Assembly (NCBI GenBank): GCA_009684515.1
Contig: WKKS01000002.1
Coordinates: 62,001 to 126,000 of the forward strand
Length of the DNA stretch: 64,000 bases
Direction of reading: 5' to 3'
Origin: Geobacter sp.
GTDB taxonomy: Bacteria > Desulfobacterota > Desulfuromonadia > Geobacterales > Pseudopelobacteraceae
Shown in pieces: positions 8,889-18,591 of this stretch (positions are counted from its first letter, which is position 1; every line of letters starts with the position of its first letter). A program made the position numbers and the translations under genes. The notes under the pieces are model-generated. The model did no database searches, was not told the DNA's origin, and saw nothing but the letters and a program-made list of their open reading frames with translations.

Positions 8889-9838
8889 GGGGTGGTAGAT
8901 TCTCCCAGTGTTTCGGCAATGGAGACCATAATTTCGTCAAGGTTTATATGCGACATACATAACAGGCCTGTTTTGCATTTAATGTCAAAACAGGGCAACT
9001 GCGGGCAGTTGCAGGGCGATTGCAGCAGTTTTCCGCCGGTATAGAAAAACACCTCGCTCGGATCAGAGGGACCAAACAGACCAATTACTTTTTTATGAAA
9101 GGCAAACGCCAAATGAAGCCCAAGGCTGTCATTTGAAATAAGAAGCCGACAAGAGTTGATCCAGTCCATGTACTCAAACAGATTGGTCCGACCTTTCTGC
9201 CATGATACCGAATAACCTTGTGCCAGAATACGTTTTTCAAGTTCTTGCCATAACTCCATCGGCATTCCCTTGACCGGCCACTTGGAACCTACTTCGAAGT
9301 TAAGCCCAATATCATAGGTGACTTTTGATTCGGGCTTATACCCAATGATGTACTCCTGCCCTTTCCATTCGATTCCGAGCATTTCAATAAGAACCTGCTG
9401 CCAGAAGCCTTTGCCCTTATCCGAGTGTTTTCCTTCAATATAGCTGATAAAATCCAGCCCTTTTTCATAGGCGTGGTAGCTGCCGATAAGGGAGTCGAAA
9501 CGGAAGCCATACTTGACCCAGGCATCAATCATGTCACTTAAAGCACAGACCCCGGGAATCTTCTCCAGGTTGATCAGAACATCAAATTTTTCCTTCATCA
9601 ACTGAAACGGTACAAAACTGTCCCAGATAAGCAGCCGGTCTATCAATGGATTGCGGTGCAACAACTGTTCGGCGTGCTCTGAAACCAGCCAGGTGATATG
9701 TGAATCAGGATATTTTTCCTTCAGAGCCCAGAGCATCGGCGTTGTTCGTAACACATCACCCAGACTGGGAACTTTGCCGATTTCCGGATCGAGGGTCTCG
9801 GAATATCCAAGTTTGATTATCAGGATTTTGGTGGTCAT
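8885..9838 (-). CDS. Glycosyltransferase family 9 (heptosyltransferase-like)
   Basis: A 317-residue GT9-type transferase. Typical features are the N-terminal KILIIKLGYSETL, GDVLRTTPML (family GD.l..tP.l), KYPDSHITWLVSE, and the C-terminal donor-binding segment LLISNDSLGLHLAFAFHKKVIGLFGPSDPSE. Family members add heptose or related sugars from ADP-activated donors to lipid A cores or other acceptors. A C-terminal Cys-rich patch (CNCPQLPCFDIKCKTGLLC) may bind a metal and is seen in several GT9 proteins. The AGGAG site supports the start. Next to the split transketolase, a heptose-like donor is an attractive but unproven idea. Confidence 0.85.
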   Translation of the reverse strand: MTTKILIIKLGYSETLDPEIGKVPSLGDVLRTTPMLWALKEKYPDSHITWLVSEHAEQLLHRNPLIDRLLIWDSFVPFQLMKEKFDVLINLEKIPGVCALSDMIDAWVKYGFRFDSLIGSYHAYEKGLDFISYIEGKHSDKGKGFWQQVLIEMLGIEWKGQEYIIGYKPESKVTYDIGLNFEVGSKWPVKGMPMELWQELEKRILAQGYSVSWQKGRTNLFEYMDWINSCRLLISNDSLGLHLAFAFHKKVIGLFGPSDPSEVFFYTGGKLLQSPCNCPQLPCFDIKCKTGLLCMSHINLDEIMVSIAETLGESTTP

Positions 9839-9850
9839 ATTGCTCCTGCG

Positions 9851-10936
9851 CTAAATAAAATTAACATGGTCTGGCCGATCATTCAAAAAAGCCAAAAATT
9901 CGTTGATTCGAGCCATACGGCAGTTGACGCGGCACTCATGCCCAATCTCAAGATTCGTTTCGGCAAAGGCAATGGACTTTTTGCGTTTCTCGCCAAAAAA
10001 AATCTCCTCCATTGTTTCTGTATAGATGCTGCCCACCATGAAACGGTCATCATTCAGATAGACGCTGCAGGTATAAAAATCACCTTTGGACGACAGGTAT
10101 CCCCAAAAAGGCAGCGCACAGCAGGATGTAAAACGTTGAACCCCATCGTTGTATGCCTCAGTCGCAGCTTTGCGAAAAATTATAGCAGTTTTGGCGCTGC
10201 TGCCGTTGACAAATGCCTGGACACTCTTTTCAATTGAGTCAATCATTGAAGCGCTGTAGGTAAAGCCGCTTTTGTTAATCATCTGTGGATGTTCCGAATA
10301 GGGCTTGAAACTCAGGTAATCGACACAAATATCAGAATACAGTTGGAGCGACGGCTCAATATCGGCCAGATTTTGATGTATCATCAAGAACTGCACCCCT
10401 ATCGTTACCGGAAGGTCTCGTTCCCGCTTGATCCTTACCGCCTCCTTGAGGCTGGTGATGGTGCGGTCAAAGCTGCCGGGCGAAATACCATGTACTTTTG
10501 CATATGTTTCTGAAGTGGCAGCGTCAATACTGAATCTGACCCAGGTCAAAGAGGGGAGAAGTTCCTCCCAAATTCCGGCATTTCCAATCATTCCGTTGGT
10601 TGTTATGGAGACATCAATCCCGCAGCTCTTTGTGTGAGCAGCAATCTCGACCATACGCGGGTGCAGAAGCGGTTCTCCTTCACCGGCGAACATGATGCTT
10701 TTCACACCCAGTCGCCCCATCTCCTCAATTCTTGTCATTAAAATCCCGGCATCCAGCGCCACCGACTCGTTGTGAGCAAAATCCAGCCCGCAGAAAAGAC
10801 AGTGATGATTACAATAAGAGACAGGACTTATCTCCATATAAACCGGGGCAATCAGGCGATTTTTCTGCCAGTCGGCAACCCGGTCCAGATGCCAGTAGAG
10901 TTTGTGTCCGTCGATGGCAAAGCGGTCTTGGCTCAT
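9851..10936 (-). CDS. Radical SAM/SPASM protein (paralogue of 5431-6510)
   Basis: A 361-residue radical-SAM enzyme with CNHHCLFC (Cys42, 46, 49), AGEGEP, and SITTNG. The C-terminal Cys pattern is CCALPFWGY, FYTCSVY, MVGSIYTET and ECRVNCRM, then NEFLAFLNDRPDHVNFI. This closely follows the gene at 5431 and resembles SPASM domains that hold two auxiliary Fe-S clusters. The ATG lies three bases after the stop of the upstream radical-SAM gene. Substrate unknown. Confidence 0.85.
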   Translation of the reverse strand: MSQDRFAIDGHKLYWHLDRVADWQKNRLIAPVYMEISPVSYCNHHCLFCGLDFAHNESVALDAGILMTRIEEMGRLGVKSIMFAGEGEPLLHPRMVEIAAHTKSCGIDVSITTNGMIGNAGIWEELLPSLTWVRFSIDAATSETYAKVHGISPGSFDRTITSLKEAVRIKRERDLPVTIGVQFLMIHQNLADIEPSLQLYSDICVDYLSFKPYSEHPQMINKSGFTYSASMIDSIEKSVQAFVNGSSAKTAIIFRKAATEAYNDGVQRFTSCCALPFWGYLSSKGDFYTCSVYLNDDRFMVGSIYTETMEEIFFGEKRKKSIAFAETNLEIGHECRVNCRMARINEFLAFLNDRPDHVNFI

Positions 10937-10939
10937 CTG

Positions 10940-11806
10940 TTATTCACCAATATCCCTTATTTCAACGCTGGTATGTCCAAAAATTTGAAAGCGGTTTGTT
11001 TTCACTTTTACGTCACAGGGATTGCAGGTTCCGTAATGTGAGCAGCCCCTGAATTCATCTATGCTGTCTGCATTAAAATCAGCATCAAGGATATGGGCAA
11101 CCGGATTTCTGCCGCCATAAAGATCGGCATGGCATTTAAACACATTCCCTGCCGGATCAACCAGGATTTCTGATGTCCGGCATTCGCACTGTTTCACTGT
11201 TTGGGAGGAAACACTGTCATCATATTTGAATGTTCCGTACATCACCCCATCATGATCACCCAGAAACTCTTTCAACCTGAAATCAAGCCCCAGGGCGAGG
11301 CAACGCTCCTGGCACTCCAGGATATGGCCACGAAGCTCTGCATCCGGATGTTCAATGCCATACAGTCCAATCCTGAATCCAGCCTGCTGCAGCTTTACTG
11401 TTTTAGCGATCAGATCATTGATGTCATTCTGACCTGGGTGGTAGCTGACACGGATTGCAGCGTACGGAGCTTCGCGCGTAAATCTCCAGAGCGGAACATT
11501 CCGGATGAAAGCATCAACATCAAACATCAGGTTTGTCATGAGATCCATCTTTATTTCCGGTTTGACCTCATTCACAAACCGGTAAAACCCTGGATGCAGA
11601 GTCGGCTCACCACCTTGCAGGGTAAGTGGAAGATCCTGCCGCAATACGAGGCGGTTTGCTGCAGTTATCCAGTCATCCACTGACATAAGCCTTCTTGCCG
11701 CAAGTACATCATGCCGATTAATGCAGTATGGGCATGCCAGGTTACAGGCAAGCGTCAGGAAATAGGCAACGTAATTGTGATGTTCTTTAGGAATTATCGT
11801 ATTCAT
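10940..11806 (-). CDS. Radical SAM protein, short form
   Basis: A 288-residue radical-SAM enzyme with CNLACPYC (Cys21, 25, 28) very near the N-terminus and LQGGEPTLHP. Later Cys residues (QCECRTSEI, VFKCHADLYGG, FRGCSHYGTCNPCDVK) suggest at least one auxiliary Fe-S cluster. It sits between a B12-type radical-SAM gene (44-base gap upstream) and another radical-SAM gene downstream. It is shorter than the other family members of the cluster and looks like a different subfamily. Substrate unknown. Confidence 0.8.
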   Translation of the reverse strand: MNTIIPKEHHNYVAYFLTLACNLACPYCINRHDVLAARRLMSVDDWITAANRLVLRQDLPLTLQGGEPTLHPGFYRFVNEVKPEIKMDLMTNLMFDVDAFIRNVPLWRFTREAPYAAIRVSYHPGQNDINDLIAKTVKLQQAGFRIGLYGIEHPDAELRGHILECQERCLALGLDFRLKEFLGDHDGVMYGTFKYDDSVSSQTVKQCECRTSEILVDPAGNVFKCHADLYGGRNPVAHILDADFNADSIDEFRGCSHYGTCNPCDVKVKTNRFQIFGHTSVEIRDIGE

Positions 11807-11850
11807 TCTATTGTCATCCGCAAGTTATCTCCCGGCAGTTTCAAAAAGGT

Positions 11851-13710
11851 TCATTCCGGGCTACACTCCATTTTGCGGGGCGCCAACTCATACATTGGCT
11901 TGTTTCCCCAGGGGATGTCCATGCTTAACAGACTCTGGGCCTCATCTGGAGTTACATCGGCCAGCAGCATGGCATCATAATCCACATGTTCCAGCTCCGC
12001 CAAATGGTAGAGCGGCAACCAATAGAAATGCTTATGTTCCGCCTCTCCAGGCCAGTGAAGTACTCCCACCACCTGTTCAAAAGTAATGCCAAAAATGTCA
12101 TACAAGAGAAAGTCTTGAGTGTTCTTGCCGGTACCGACTACTATTAGCTTGCCGGCTTGACGCAAGCTCTGACCGAGATCTTCGTAATAAGCCCTGGTTT
12201 GCGGCAGGTCAACAAAGTGCATAAAATTTTTCTGGTGGCATCGGTTACATATGAATTTGTACTCTATCACCTTCACACCATAACCGTGTGAAACCGGAAG
12301 GGTTACCGGCTCCCCGCATCGAAGGCATTCACCCTGCAGACCTAATGCCGGAGGCGTAGAGTTAATAATGACAGGTGTCAAATTTTTGGCTTGGAATTCG
12401 TGATACAGGAATGAATAGTAACGACGTGACTGACTAAAAACCGTCCTGAACATTTCCTCGTGTCCCATGGAGGTAATGTTCAGATAGGGGGTATCCATAA
12501 TCGAGGGGGAGGACCAGACAATTTCACGCATGGTATGAGTGATATAGTCCCATTCGTCCAGAATCAATCCCTTCTGCATAGCACGATGGTAAATTGCCGT
12601 ACCCGGGTATGTGCCCACCAGACCAAAATTACTGTCTATCTTATTTTCTATCAAAAAATCGAATGTCTGTTTGAGATCCGCCGCGGTTTCATCTTCGTTT
12701 GTCATCATGAAAGGTGCATCCACGATTAAATCAATACGCTTGGCCGCATCGTACACACGCTTGAACCCTTCAACAGTACAACCTTTCTTGAGTTTGGCCA
12801 GGATCGGTGGAGAAGCACTCTCCAGCCCGACATTCACCAGCACGCAGCCAGCCTCCTTCATAAGTGGTAACAGCTCCGGTGGCTGGTCCATCCGGAAGGC
12901 GCAAACCCATGGTTTACGCCGTTTAAGTTTCATGTACTCGCGACAAAAATGCTCGATGTCTTCTGGCCTATTAAAGAAAATTTCCGTTGCGAAACCGATG
13001 CTTTCGAAATCATAGATGTGCTGGAAAATTTCCAGCTCCAGCAAGATATGCTCTACCGAACGCGGCATGAAATGGCCAATTGTAGGTGAACAAAAGCTGC
13101 ACCCCCCTTTACAGCCACGCCCGGTCAGCACCGTCATCAGCCTCCCAAGCCCGGGCACTATATGATGGCGATACCCATCCAGATAATACTGCAAATCAAT
13201 CCGTTTATAGGAGGGTATCCAGAACTGTTCATCCAGATTAAACCGCACGGGCTTATTCCTCACAACACTTCCATCTAACCCGCGAAACGCCAACCCAGGA
13301 ATCTGCTCAAAACCTGAACCAGTGGCCAATGCGCGCAGCAGATATGGAAAGCTCGTTTCTGCTTCACCAATTACGGCGAAGTCCAGCTTCAGATGCTGGA
13401 ACAGCAATTCCAACCGTACATCGCGCGTGATACTTCCCCCCAGGACGAACGGCGTCTGAGGTGCAATGTCCTTTATATAGTTAGCAACCTCCACAAACCA
13501 GTTTGTACTGTAAACAAACCCTCCGGTGGCCACCGCCAGATATTCGCCCCGCCTCAACCGCTCAAAATAATATTCGTTCGGCTGCAACGGACGATGCGTA
13601 TCCCAAAAGTCGTATGGTATTTCAGCGTGATCGAGCGTTGCAATCACGTAGCCCCATGAAATGGGGATATAGTTGGTCGGTGGTTTAATAAGAAGCACTT
13701 TATCAGGCAT
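11851..13710 (-). CDS. B12-binding-type radical SAM protein with zinc-ribbon and C-terminal Rossmann domain
   Basis: A 619-residue multidomain protein. Residues 1-135 form a cobalamin-binding-like domain (KVLLIKPPTNYIP, FVLGGSITRD, FAVIGEAETS). The radical-SAM domain follows with CKGGCSFC (Cys200, 204, 207). Residues 462-491 hold two CxxC pairs (CLRC, CNRC), a zinc-ribbon pattern. Residues 519-610 form a Rossmann-like unit (GKLIVVGTGKNTQDFL, YDAMLLADVTPDE) like the N-terminal domain of the FkbM gene. I start at ATG 13710, overlapping the upstream stop by eight bases; the longer frame runs through the upstream gene. This architecture is unusual; the substrate is unknown. Confidence 0.8.
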   Translation of the reverse strand: MPDKVLLIKPPTNYIPISWGYVIATLDHAEIPYDFWDTHRPLQPNEYYFERLRRGEYLAVATGGFVYSTNWFVEVANYIKDIAPQTPFVLGGSITRDVRLELLFQHLKLDFAVIGEAETSFPYLLRALATGSGFEQIPGLAFRGLDGSVVRNKPVRFNLDEQFWIPSYKRIDLQYYLDGYRHHIVPGLGRLMTVLTGRGCKGGCSFCSPTIGHFMPRSVEHILLELEIFQHIYDFESIGFATEIFFNRPEDIEHFCREYMKLKRRKPWVCAFRMDQPPELLPLMKEAGCVLVNVGLESASPPILAKLKKGCTVEGFKRVYDAAKRIDLIVDAPFMMTNEDETAADLKQTFDFLIENKIDSNFGLVGTYPGTAIYHRAMQKGLILDEWDYITHTMREIVWSSPSIMDTPYLNITSMGHEEMFRTVFSQSRRYYSFLYHEFQAKNLTPVIINSTPPALGLQGECLRCGEPVTLPVSHGYGVKVIEYKFICNRCHQKNFMHFVDLPQTRAYYEDLGQSLRQAGKLIVVGTGKNTQDFLLYDIFGITFEQVVGVLHWPGEAEHKHFYWLPLYHLAELEHVDYDAMLLADVTPDEAQSLLSMDIPWGNKPMYELAPRKMECSPE

Positions 13711-16387
13711 GGCGGTTCTCCGGCACTGCAGTAGCCCGGCATCTCTTGGCTTGTGACATTCGATCGGCAACATCCCGTGAGCATATATCGTCAGAAACCA
13801 GCTTTCTTGCTTCCTGCAAATATCTTTGTGCCTCCTCATAGCGGCGCTGGTCGTAGCAGACCCTCCCCAGGCTCGTGAGAATGGCTACAGAGTCAGGATC
13901 CGCCTCCATGGAAGCTTTAAAGCATGCTTCCGCCTGCGACAGCTCACCACGTTCGTAGTGCAGCATTCCCCTTTCGAATTGAGATTTTGCAGCCACATCC
14001 TGTTCTGTTCGTGGGGTCACACTCCCTGCGTCCATTTCACTCAACACTGCCCATACTTCCCGCTGCAAATTTTCCAGCGTATCAGATTGATCCAGAACCC
14101 GCTGAAATGGATAGGGGGTCGGCTGGCCAAAGCGCAGACCGAGATTCACCATGAATGCCGTGTCGGTTCCTGCTGTCGGCTGCAGCACTTTTACAAACAG
14201 CAGGTAGCGCGTCCGTGCTCCCAGCATTGCCAGCAGCGAGGGTCCGCCGTTCGCAAACAGATTCAGATGCGCACGTTGATAGAAAGCCATGCGGATATAG
14301 ACATTGAACGCCGCGAGTATATTTAAAGAGTGGCTGCAGCTGTCCAGCATCGACCTTCCGGTTAACGCACTGTCGGTGTCCGGAATGATTATCACACCAT
14401 AACCGGCCGCTCGCAGTTCATCCGCCATAGCGATCCAGGCGGGCAGATTTGAATTTCGCTCAGGGCTGAAGATTGCCTCCCGAAGTGTAAGTACAATCAG
14501 CCTCTTAACTGCTAGCCCCTGAGTATCCAGAATTTGCTCAACATACCGAACGGCTGCGGCAGGTGCTTCCAGCAGATTGGTCAAGCCGCCACGATACAGT
14601 TCACCCAACGCCTCCCGGTATGCTTGATAAATTGGCACATCATGCGTAACTTCTTTGACCGGATACCGAGATCGGGCTGATTGCCAGAGTTGGTCACACT
14701 CCGTACGATTTGTCATCACCCGGATGTCACGCACTGTTGTCAGCATATTGGCCAATGCCACCACCATGTGCTGAATTCTCCACCAGGTTGTCGTTGTAAG
14801 GGCTTTCTGCCACTCTTCAGGGGACAGACCCCGATGCTTCCAGCCATCATTCGCGCCAGCCATTATGGTCATCTGGATGCTACCTGCCCCTATCCGCTGT
14901 CGATACGCTTCGGCCGCCAGCAAAAAACAGCAGAAATCGTATGATTCCGGATAGATCGTAATATCGTAGCAAACAAAAAGAGTATCATCGGCAGAAGCTT
15001 GCTCCCACCTGCTATGGGTTTGGATTGGCACGGGGAATCGGCCTTCTCGTCGTCCGAAATTCAGGAAATGCTGCCAACCAGATGCAAATTGGTTACGTGT
15101 CACCGCTTGGGCCACATCAGGGTATAGCTGCAGATAATATGTTTCGTCAAATTCGTCCTGGTCGTAGTTGGGGTGCAGCGTCCGGGCCGGCGTCACTGTT
15201 GGAGCTGCGATCTGGAGGAGCATGTTTGCAATTGCATCGGAAGGCTGGGACATATGCGCTGCCGGGCGCCTCCCTTCCTCAACCCCCACCCGTGCATAAT
15301 GGTCCAGGGCCGATCGGACCTCTCCTTTGCGTATAGATTCTGCGGCATCCGGGGAGTGCGCCAGATAATAGTCCTCGTCAAAGGAGTTCGCAAAATGTGG
15401 AAAATCTACAGATGATGACTCTGCACGGATGGCCAGTGTCATCGCTGCAACTGCCTGCCGCAACAGATCCGTAGTAAGCGGCTCCCAGACCCACTGTTGG
15501 TAGAGCCCGGAACGGAACGGCATCTGACCGGGAATCACACCCATTTGCCGGATTCGGCCAACGGAGGATTCACTCGTACCACCGCATGCGATTGACGTGT
15601 ACAGATAGCGGCAACTTTGGCTGCCAATCGCCAATAACGCCGGCCCCGAGTTCGTGAAAAGATTCAAGTGCGCTTGCTCATACAGTGCCATGCGCAGCTC
15701 AAGATCAAGTGCTGCGGGAATGCAGAAACTCGCCGCGTTCCATTCCGGTCCGCGCTTAATGAAAGCCATTTCGGTGTCGGGCACTACTACCGGCCAATAG
15801 CCGTCCTGACGCAGCAGAGTTATCGTCTCAGCCCACATGGCTAGTTCAGTATTGCGATCTGTGCTCCAGCGGTTCTCACGTAACGTCAAACACACCATCG
15901 GCTTGTCGGATCCGCCATTTTCACTGTCCAACCAATTCTGCAGATAGTGGTGTGCCGCCGGTGTGGCGCGAAACCCAAGCCGAGCGCGATAACGGTCTAA
16001 TCGCCGCCAGGCGTTCAGATAGATTCCATCATAATCGTCACAGATCATCACCTTGGGATAGCGAGCCAGATACAGATGGACCTCCTCGCGCGGCACAATT
16101 GAGACCGTCCGTTCCACCAGGGGACAGAGGCGAGGCAGCACCTGAAGGATATGGCTCACTTTCCAGGAGCGCATTTCCGGCGGGTATAAAGTTTCGTACT
16201 CATCCCCCTCGAACCGAACTCCTTGGTGAGCGCCGTCCACCAGCAGCAAGCGCACGCGTGAACAGCCCGACTCCAATGCTTCACCCTGCGCAGCCAAGAG
16301 AAATGCGGCTAGATCAAACGAGGTTGGAAATACTCCCAGATCGTAGATCGCACAGAGTGTGGAGTTTGAGTTATCGTGTGAGGTCAT
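13703..16387 (-). CDS. 894-residue internally duplicated protein, glycosyltransferase-like, with TPRs
   Basis: Two related units of about 300 residues occur at 10-310 and 468-780. They share TLREx(7)RN (168-179 and 634-645), a strand ending PDT[ED] (200-206 and 666-672), and [LI]RMA[LF]Yx2AHLNLF followed by GP[AS]LLA (231-254 and 698-721). Between them lie two copies of a 40-residue FDExYYL...EGR[RF]P repeat (336-375, 413-452), a motif I know from multi-domain glycan-processing proteins. The C-terminus has about two TPRs (800-865). The fold looks like a GT-B transferase or sugar-binding protein, but I cannot name a family. The start overlaps the upstream methyltransferase by ATGA. Confidence 0.7.
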   Translation of the reverse strand: MTSHDNSNSTLCAIYDLGVFPTSFDLAAFLLAAQGEALESGCSRVRLLLVDGAHQGVRFEGDEYETLYPPEMRSWKVSHILQVLPRLCPLVERTVSIVPREEVHLYLARYPKVMICDDYDGIYLNAWRRLDRYRARLGFRATPAAHHYLQNWLDSENGGSDKPMVCLTLRENRWSTDRNTELAMWAETITLLRQDGYWPVVVPDTEMAFIKRGPEWNAASFCIPAALDLELRMALYEQAHLNLFTNSGPALLAIGSQSCRYLYTSIACGGTSESSVGRIRQMGVIPGQMPFRSGLYQQWVWEPLTTDLLRQAVAAMTLAIRAESSSVDFPHFANSFDEDYYLAHSPDAAESIRKGEVRSALDHYARVGVEEGRRPAAHMSQPSDAIANMLLQIAAPTVTPARTLHPNYDQDEFDETYYLQLYPDVAQAVTRNQFASGWQHFLNFGRREGRFPVPIQTHSRWEQASADDTLFVCYDITIYPESYDFCCFLLAAEAYRQRIGAGSIQMTIMAGANDGWKHRGLSPEEWQKALTTTTWWRIQHMVVALANMLTTVRDIRVMTNRTECDQLWQSARSRYPVKEVTHDVPIYQAYREALGELYRGGLTNLLEAPAAAVRYVEQILDTQGLAVKRLIVLTLREAIFSPERNSNLPAWIAMADELRAAGYGVIIIPDTDSALTGRSMLDSCSHSLNILAAFNVYIRMAFYQRAHLNLFANGGPSLLAMLGARTRYLLFVKVLQPTAGTDTAFMVNLGLRFGQPTPYPFQRVLDQSDTLENLQREVWAVLSEMDAGSVTPRTEQDVAAKSQFERGMLHYERGELSQAEACFKASMEADPDSVAILTSLGRVCYDQRRYEEAQRYLQEARKLVSDDICSRDVADRMSQAKRCRATAVPENRHA

Positions 16388-17244
16388 TGGGCAGGAATCT
16401 TCGCATTATCGTTTTTTCGTGCTGTCACGCACAGATGCCAACCCCAGCGCTGCTCCATCCAGCGAAAAAGTGCCTGCGGCAGGTAGCGAAAGTACCAGAC
16501 CTTTTTGAATAGGTAATTACGGTATTCAGGGATGCTGTAAGGGAAAATATGGTCGATTTTTGTATCGATAATCTCGAAACCTTTTAAAAATCCCTTGATC
16601 GTCTCGGTGGTATATGAGTAGGTGACCGGACAGCCGGTTTCGGCCTCTGAATAACGGGCGATCAATTCATCCAGGGTCTCGCCCGGTTTTTTACCGTATT
16701 TCAGCTGCATCCAGAAGACCTTCCACGATGCACGATAGTAGACCATGATTTTGAAAACGCTGTCCTTGTCCATATACTTTTGGATCTGTTCGACAACCAG
16801 TTCAGGGTGCGGAGTATGGTGGATGACACCAAACGAATATACCAGGTCGTAGCGTTCAACCGGGACATAGTCGCTTAACTGTTCGGCGTTTGCCTGATAA
16901 AAGGTGATGTTGTCCAGGCCGAACACCTCGGCCCTCTTCTTTGCCAGCGCCAGGGACTCGGTGGAGAGATCCACGGCTGTCACCTGAGCACCGGCCCTGG
17001 CGAAGTTAATGGTATCGGTGCCGATGCCGCAGCCGATCTCCAAAACTTTTTTCCCCCGCCATTTTTCGAACTCAGCAAAGAGCGGGATGTGCGGCTCAAC
17101 AAAATATTTGCGAGCCTCGACCTCATCGAAGTATTGCTTGGTGCCGACCGGGCTTGTCGAATGTCGGATGTTACAGGGGCGGGCGTTCCAGTAATTCTGG
17201 ACTTTTTCAAGCTCAATATTGCTGAATGGATTGGTTGTGCTCAT
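16384..17244 (-). CDS. Class I SAM-dependent methyltransferase (Methyltransf_11 type)
   Basis: A 286-residue methyltransferase with motif I KVLEIGCGIGTDTI, then AVDLSTESL, and a post-motif ERYDLVYSFGVIHHTPHP. A long C-terminal extension with aromatic and basic residues (KVWYFRYLPQALFRWMEQRWGWHL) may contact a lipid or large acceptor. An AAGGA site precedes the ATG, and its ATGA overlap with the UDP-sugar dehydrogenase gene suggests coupling. The acceptor is unknown. Confidence 0.8.
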   Translation of the reverse strand: MSTTNPFSNIELEKVQNYWNARPCNIRHSTSPVGTKQYFDEVEARKYFVEPHIPLFAEFEKWRGKKVLEIGCGIGTDTINFARAGAQVTAVDLSTESLALAKKRAEVFGLDNITFYQANAEQLSDYVPVERYDLVYSFGVIHHTPHPELVVEQIQKYMDKDSVFKIMVYYRASWKVFWMQLKYGKKPGETLDELIARYSEAETGCPVTYSYTTETIKGFLKGFEIIDTKIDHIFPYSIPEYRNYLFKKVWYFRYLPQALFRWMEQRWGWHLCVTARKNDNAKIPAQ

Positions 17245-18575
17245 AAGTATGTATCCTTTGCAGAAATGCCGACACCGACCGGAATATAAGTAAAGGCTGA
17301 CATATCATTGCTCATTGCGGTGCGCCAGCTATCGAGTACAAGTGCTCCGGGCGCTGCGAGCATGGCGATGCGTTCCCAGTTGAGATCGCGGTACTGTGGC
17401 CAGTCGGTCAGCAGGGCGATTGCCGCTGCGCCTGTCAGGCATTCGTACGGATCGGCACAGCATACGACATCGTTTCCAAGCAGGCCACGAGCGCCATCAA
17501 GGGCAGTAGGATCATGCAGTGACACCTGGTAACCGGCGGCAACCAGGCTCTTTGCCAGCACCATGGAGTGGGATTCCTCGATGATGTGGGTATCAGCCTT
17601 GTAGGAAAGCCCCAACAAGGCCACCTTTGCCGGAGGCGCGCATTGTTCTGATATCCTGTTGAAAAGCCTCTTTGGAATGCTGTTGTTGACCGCAACAACC
17701 GCCTTGCCCAACAGCGCCTCTACGCCGAATTCCTCGGCAAATACCTGAAAAGCGATATTGTCGCGAGGAAAACAGGGGCCGCCGAAACCGAGCCCCCCTT
17801 TGAGGCACTTGTTCCCCACGCGACTGTCGGCGCCGATGGCGGCGGTAATGACATCCACGTCGGCACCCGGCACCTGTTCACAGATAGCCGCCAGACCGTT
17901 GGCATAGCTGATCTTCATCGTGACATAGCAGTTGAGGCTGATCTTGGTTATCTCGGCATTGACCAGCGACATGACCGCCATGGTTGGTGAAGTCTTGCAG
18001 GTGGAAGAATAAAGTTCACGTACGGCAGAACCGGAACGTTCATCCGAAGCGCCGATCAGTACCATGTCGGGGTTGAGAAAATTGCGGATCACCGAGCCGA
18101 GCGCGATGAACTCGGGGTTGTAGACCAGGCCGAACTCTGTGCCGCAGCTTTTTCCGGTGGCCTGTTCCAGTAGCGGCTTGAAAATGTTATCACAGGAACC
18201 GGGCATGACGGTCGAGACCACATTCACTATATGGAAACTGTTTTTGGATTTCAGTGCCGGTGCCAGCCCCTCCAGCACTTTGACCAGATAGTCGTTGGTA
18301 AAGCGGCCGTCGGGGAGACTGGGGGTGGGGACGATGATCAGGGTAATATCCGAATCGTGCAGGGCAGCCTCATAGCTGTCTGCGATATGCAGAGTTTCCC
18401 AGGCTGATTCCAGAATCTCTGTCAGACCAGTCTCCTCGATGGGATTTCGGCGGGCCTCCAGTTCGCTTCTGAAATAATCATTACGATCGAACCCATAGAC
18501 AGTATGTCCTGCTGAGGCAAAGCAGGCCGCTGTGCAGAGCCCCAGTTTGCCGAGGCCGATGACGGAGATGTTCAT
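17241..18575 (-). CDS. UDP-glucose/GDP-mannose dehydrogenase family enzyme
   Basis: A 444-residue NAD-dependent nucleotide-sugar dehydrogenase that oxidises C6 to the acid in two steps. It shows the N-terminal NAD motif (ISVIGLGKLGLCTA), VYNPEFIALGSVIRNF, the helix around Asn215 and Lys221, and the catalytic Cys268 in GFGGPCFPRDN. The C-terminal UDP-binding domain contains ALLGLSYKADTHIIEESHS. The length is standard. An AAGGA site supports the start. The expected product is a uronic acid nucleotide (UDP-glucuronate or similar) that could feed the cluster's glycosyltransferases. Confidence 0.9.
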   Translation of the reverse strand: MNISVIGLGKLGLCTAACFASAGHTVYGFDRNDYFRSELEARRNPIEETGLTEILESAWETLHIADSYEAALHDSDITLIIVPTPSLPDGRFTNDYLVKVLEGLAPALKSKNSFHIVNVVSTVMPGSCDNIFKPLLEQATGKSCGTEFGLVYNPEFIALGSVIRNFLNPDMVLIGASDERSGSAVRELYSSTCKTSPTMAVMSLVNAEITKISLNCYVTMKISYANGLAAICEQVPGADVDVITAAIGADSRVGNKCLKGGLGFGGPCFPRDNIAFQVFAEEFGVEALLGKAVVAVNNSIPKRLFNRISEQCAPPAKVALLGLSYKADTHIIEESHSMVLAKSLVAAGYQVSLHDPTALDGARGLLGNDVVCCADPYECLTGAAAIALLTDWPQYRDLNWERIAMLAAPGALVLDSWRTAMSNDMSAFTYIPVGVGISAKDTYL

Positions 18576-18591
18576 GAGTTTCCTTGTGCGG

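Noticed and set aside
13711-13839. 43-codon N-terminal extension of the B12-type radical-SAM gene
   Set aside because: It runs through the end of the upstream 894-residue gene in another frame and lacks homology-like features; the B12-binding strand KVLLIKPP begins right after ATG 13710.
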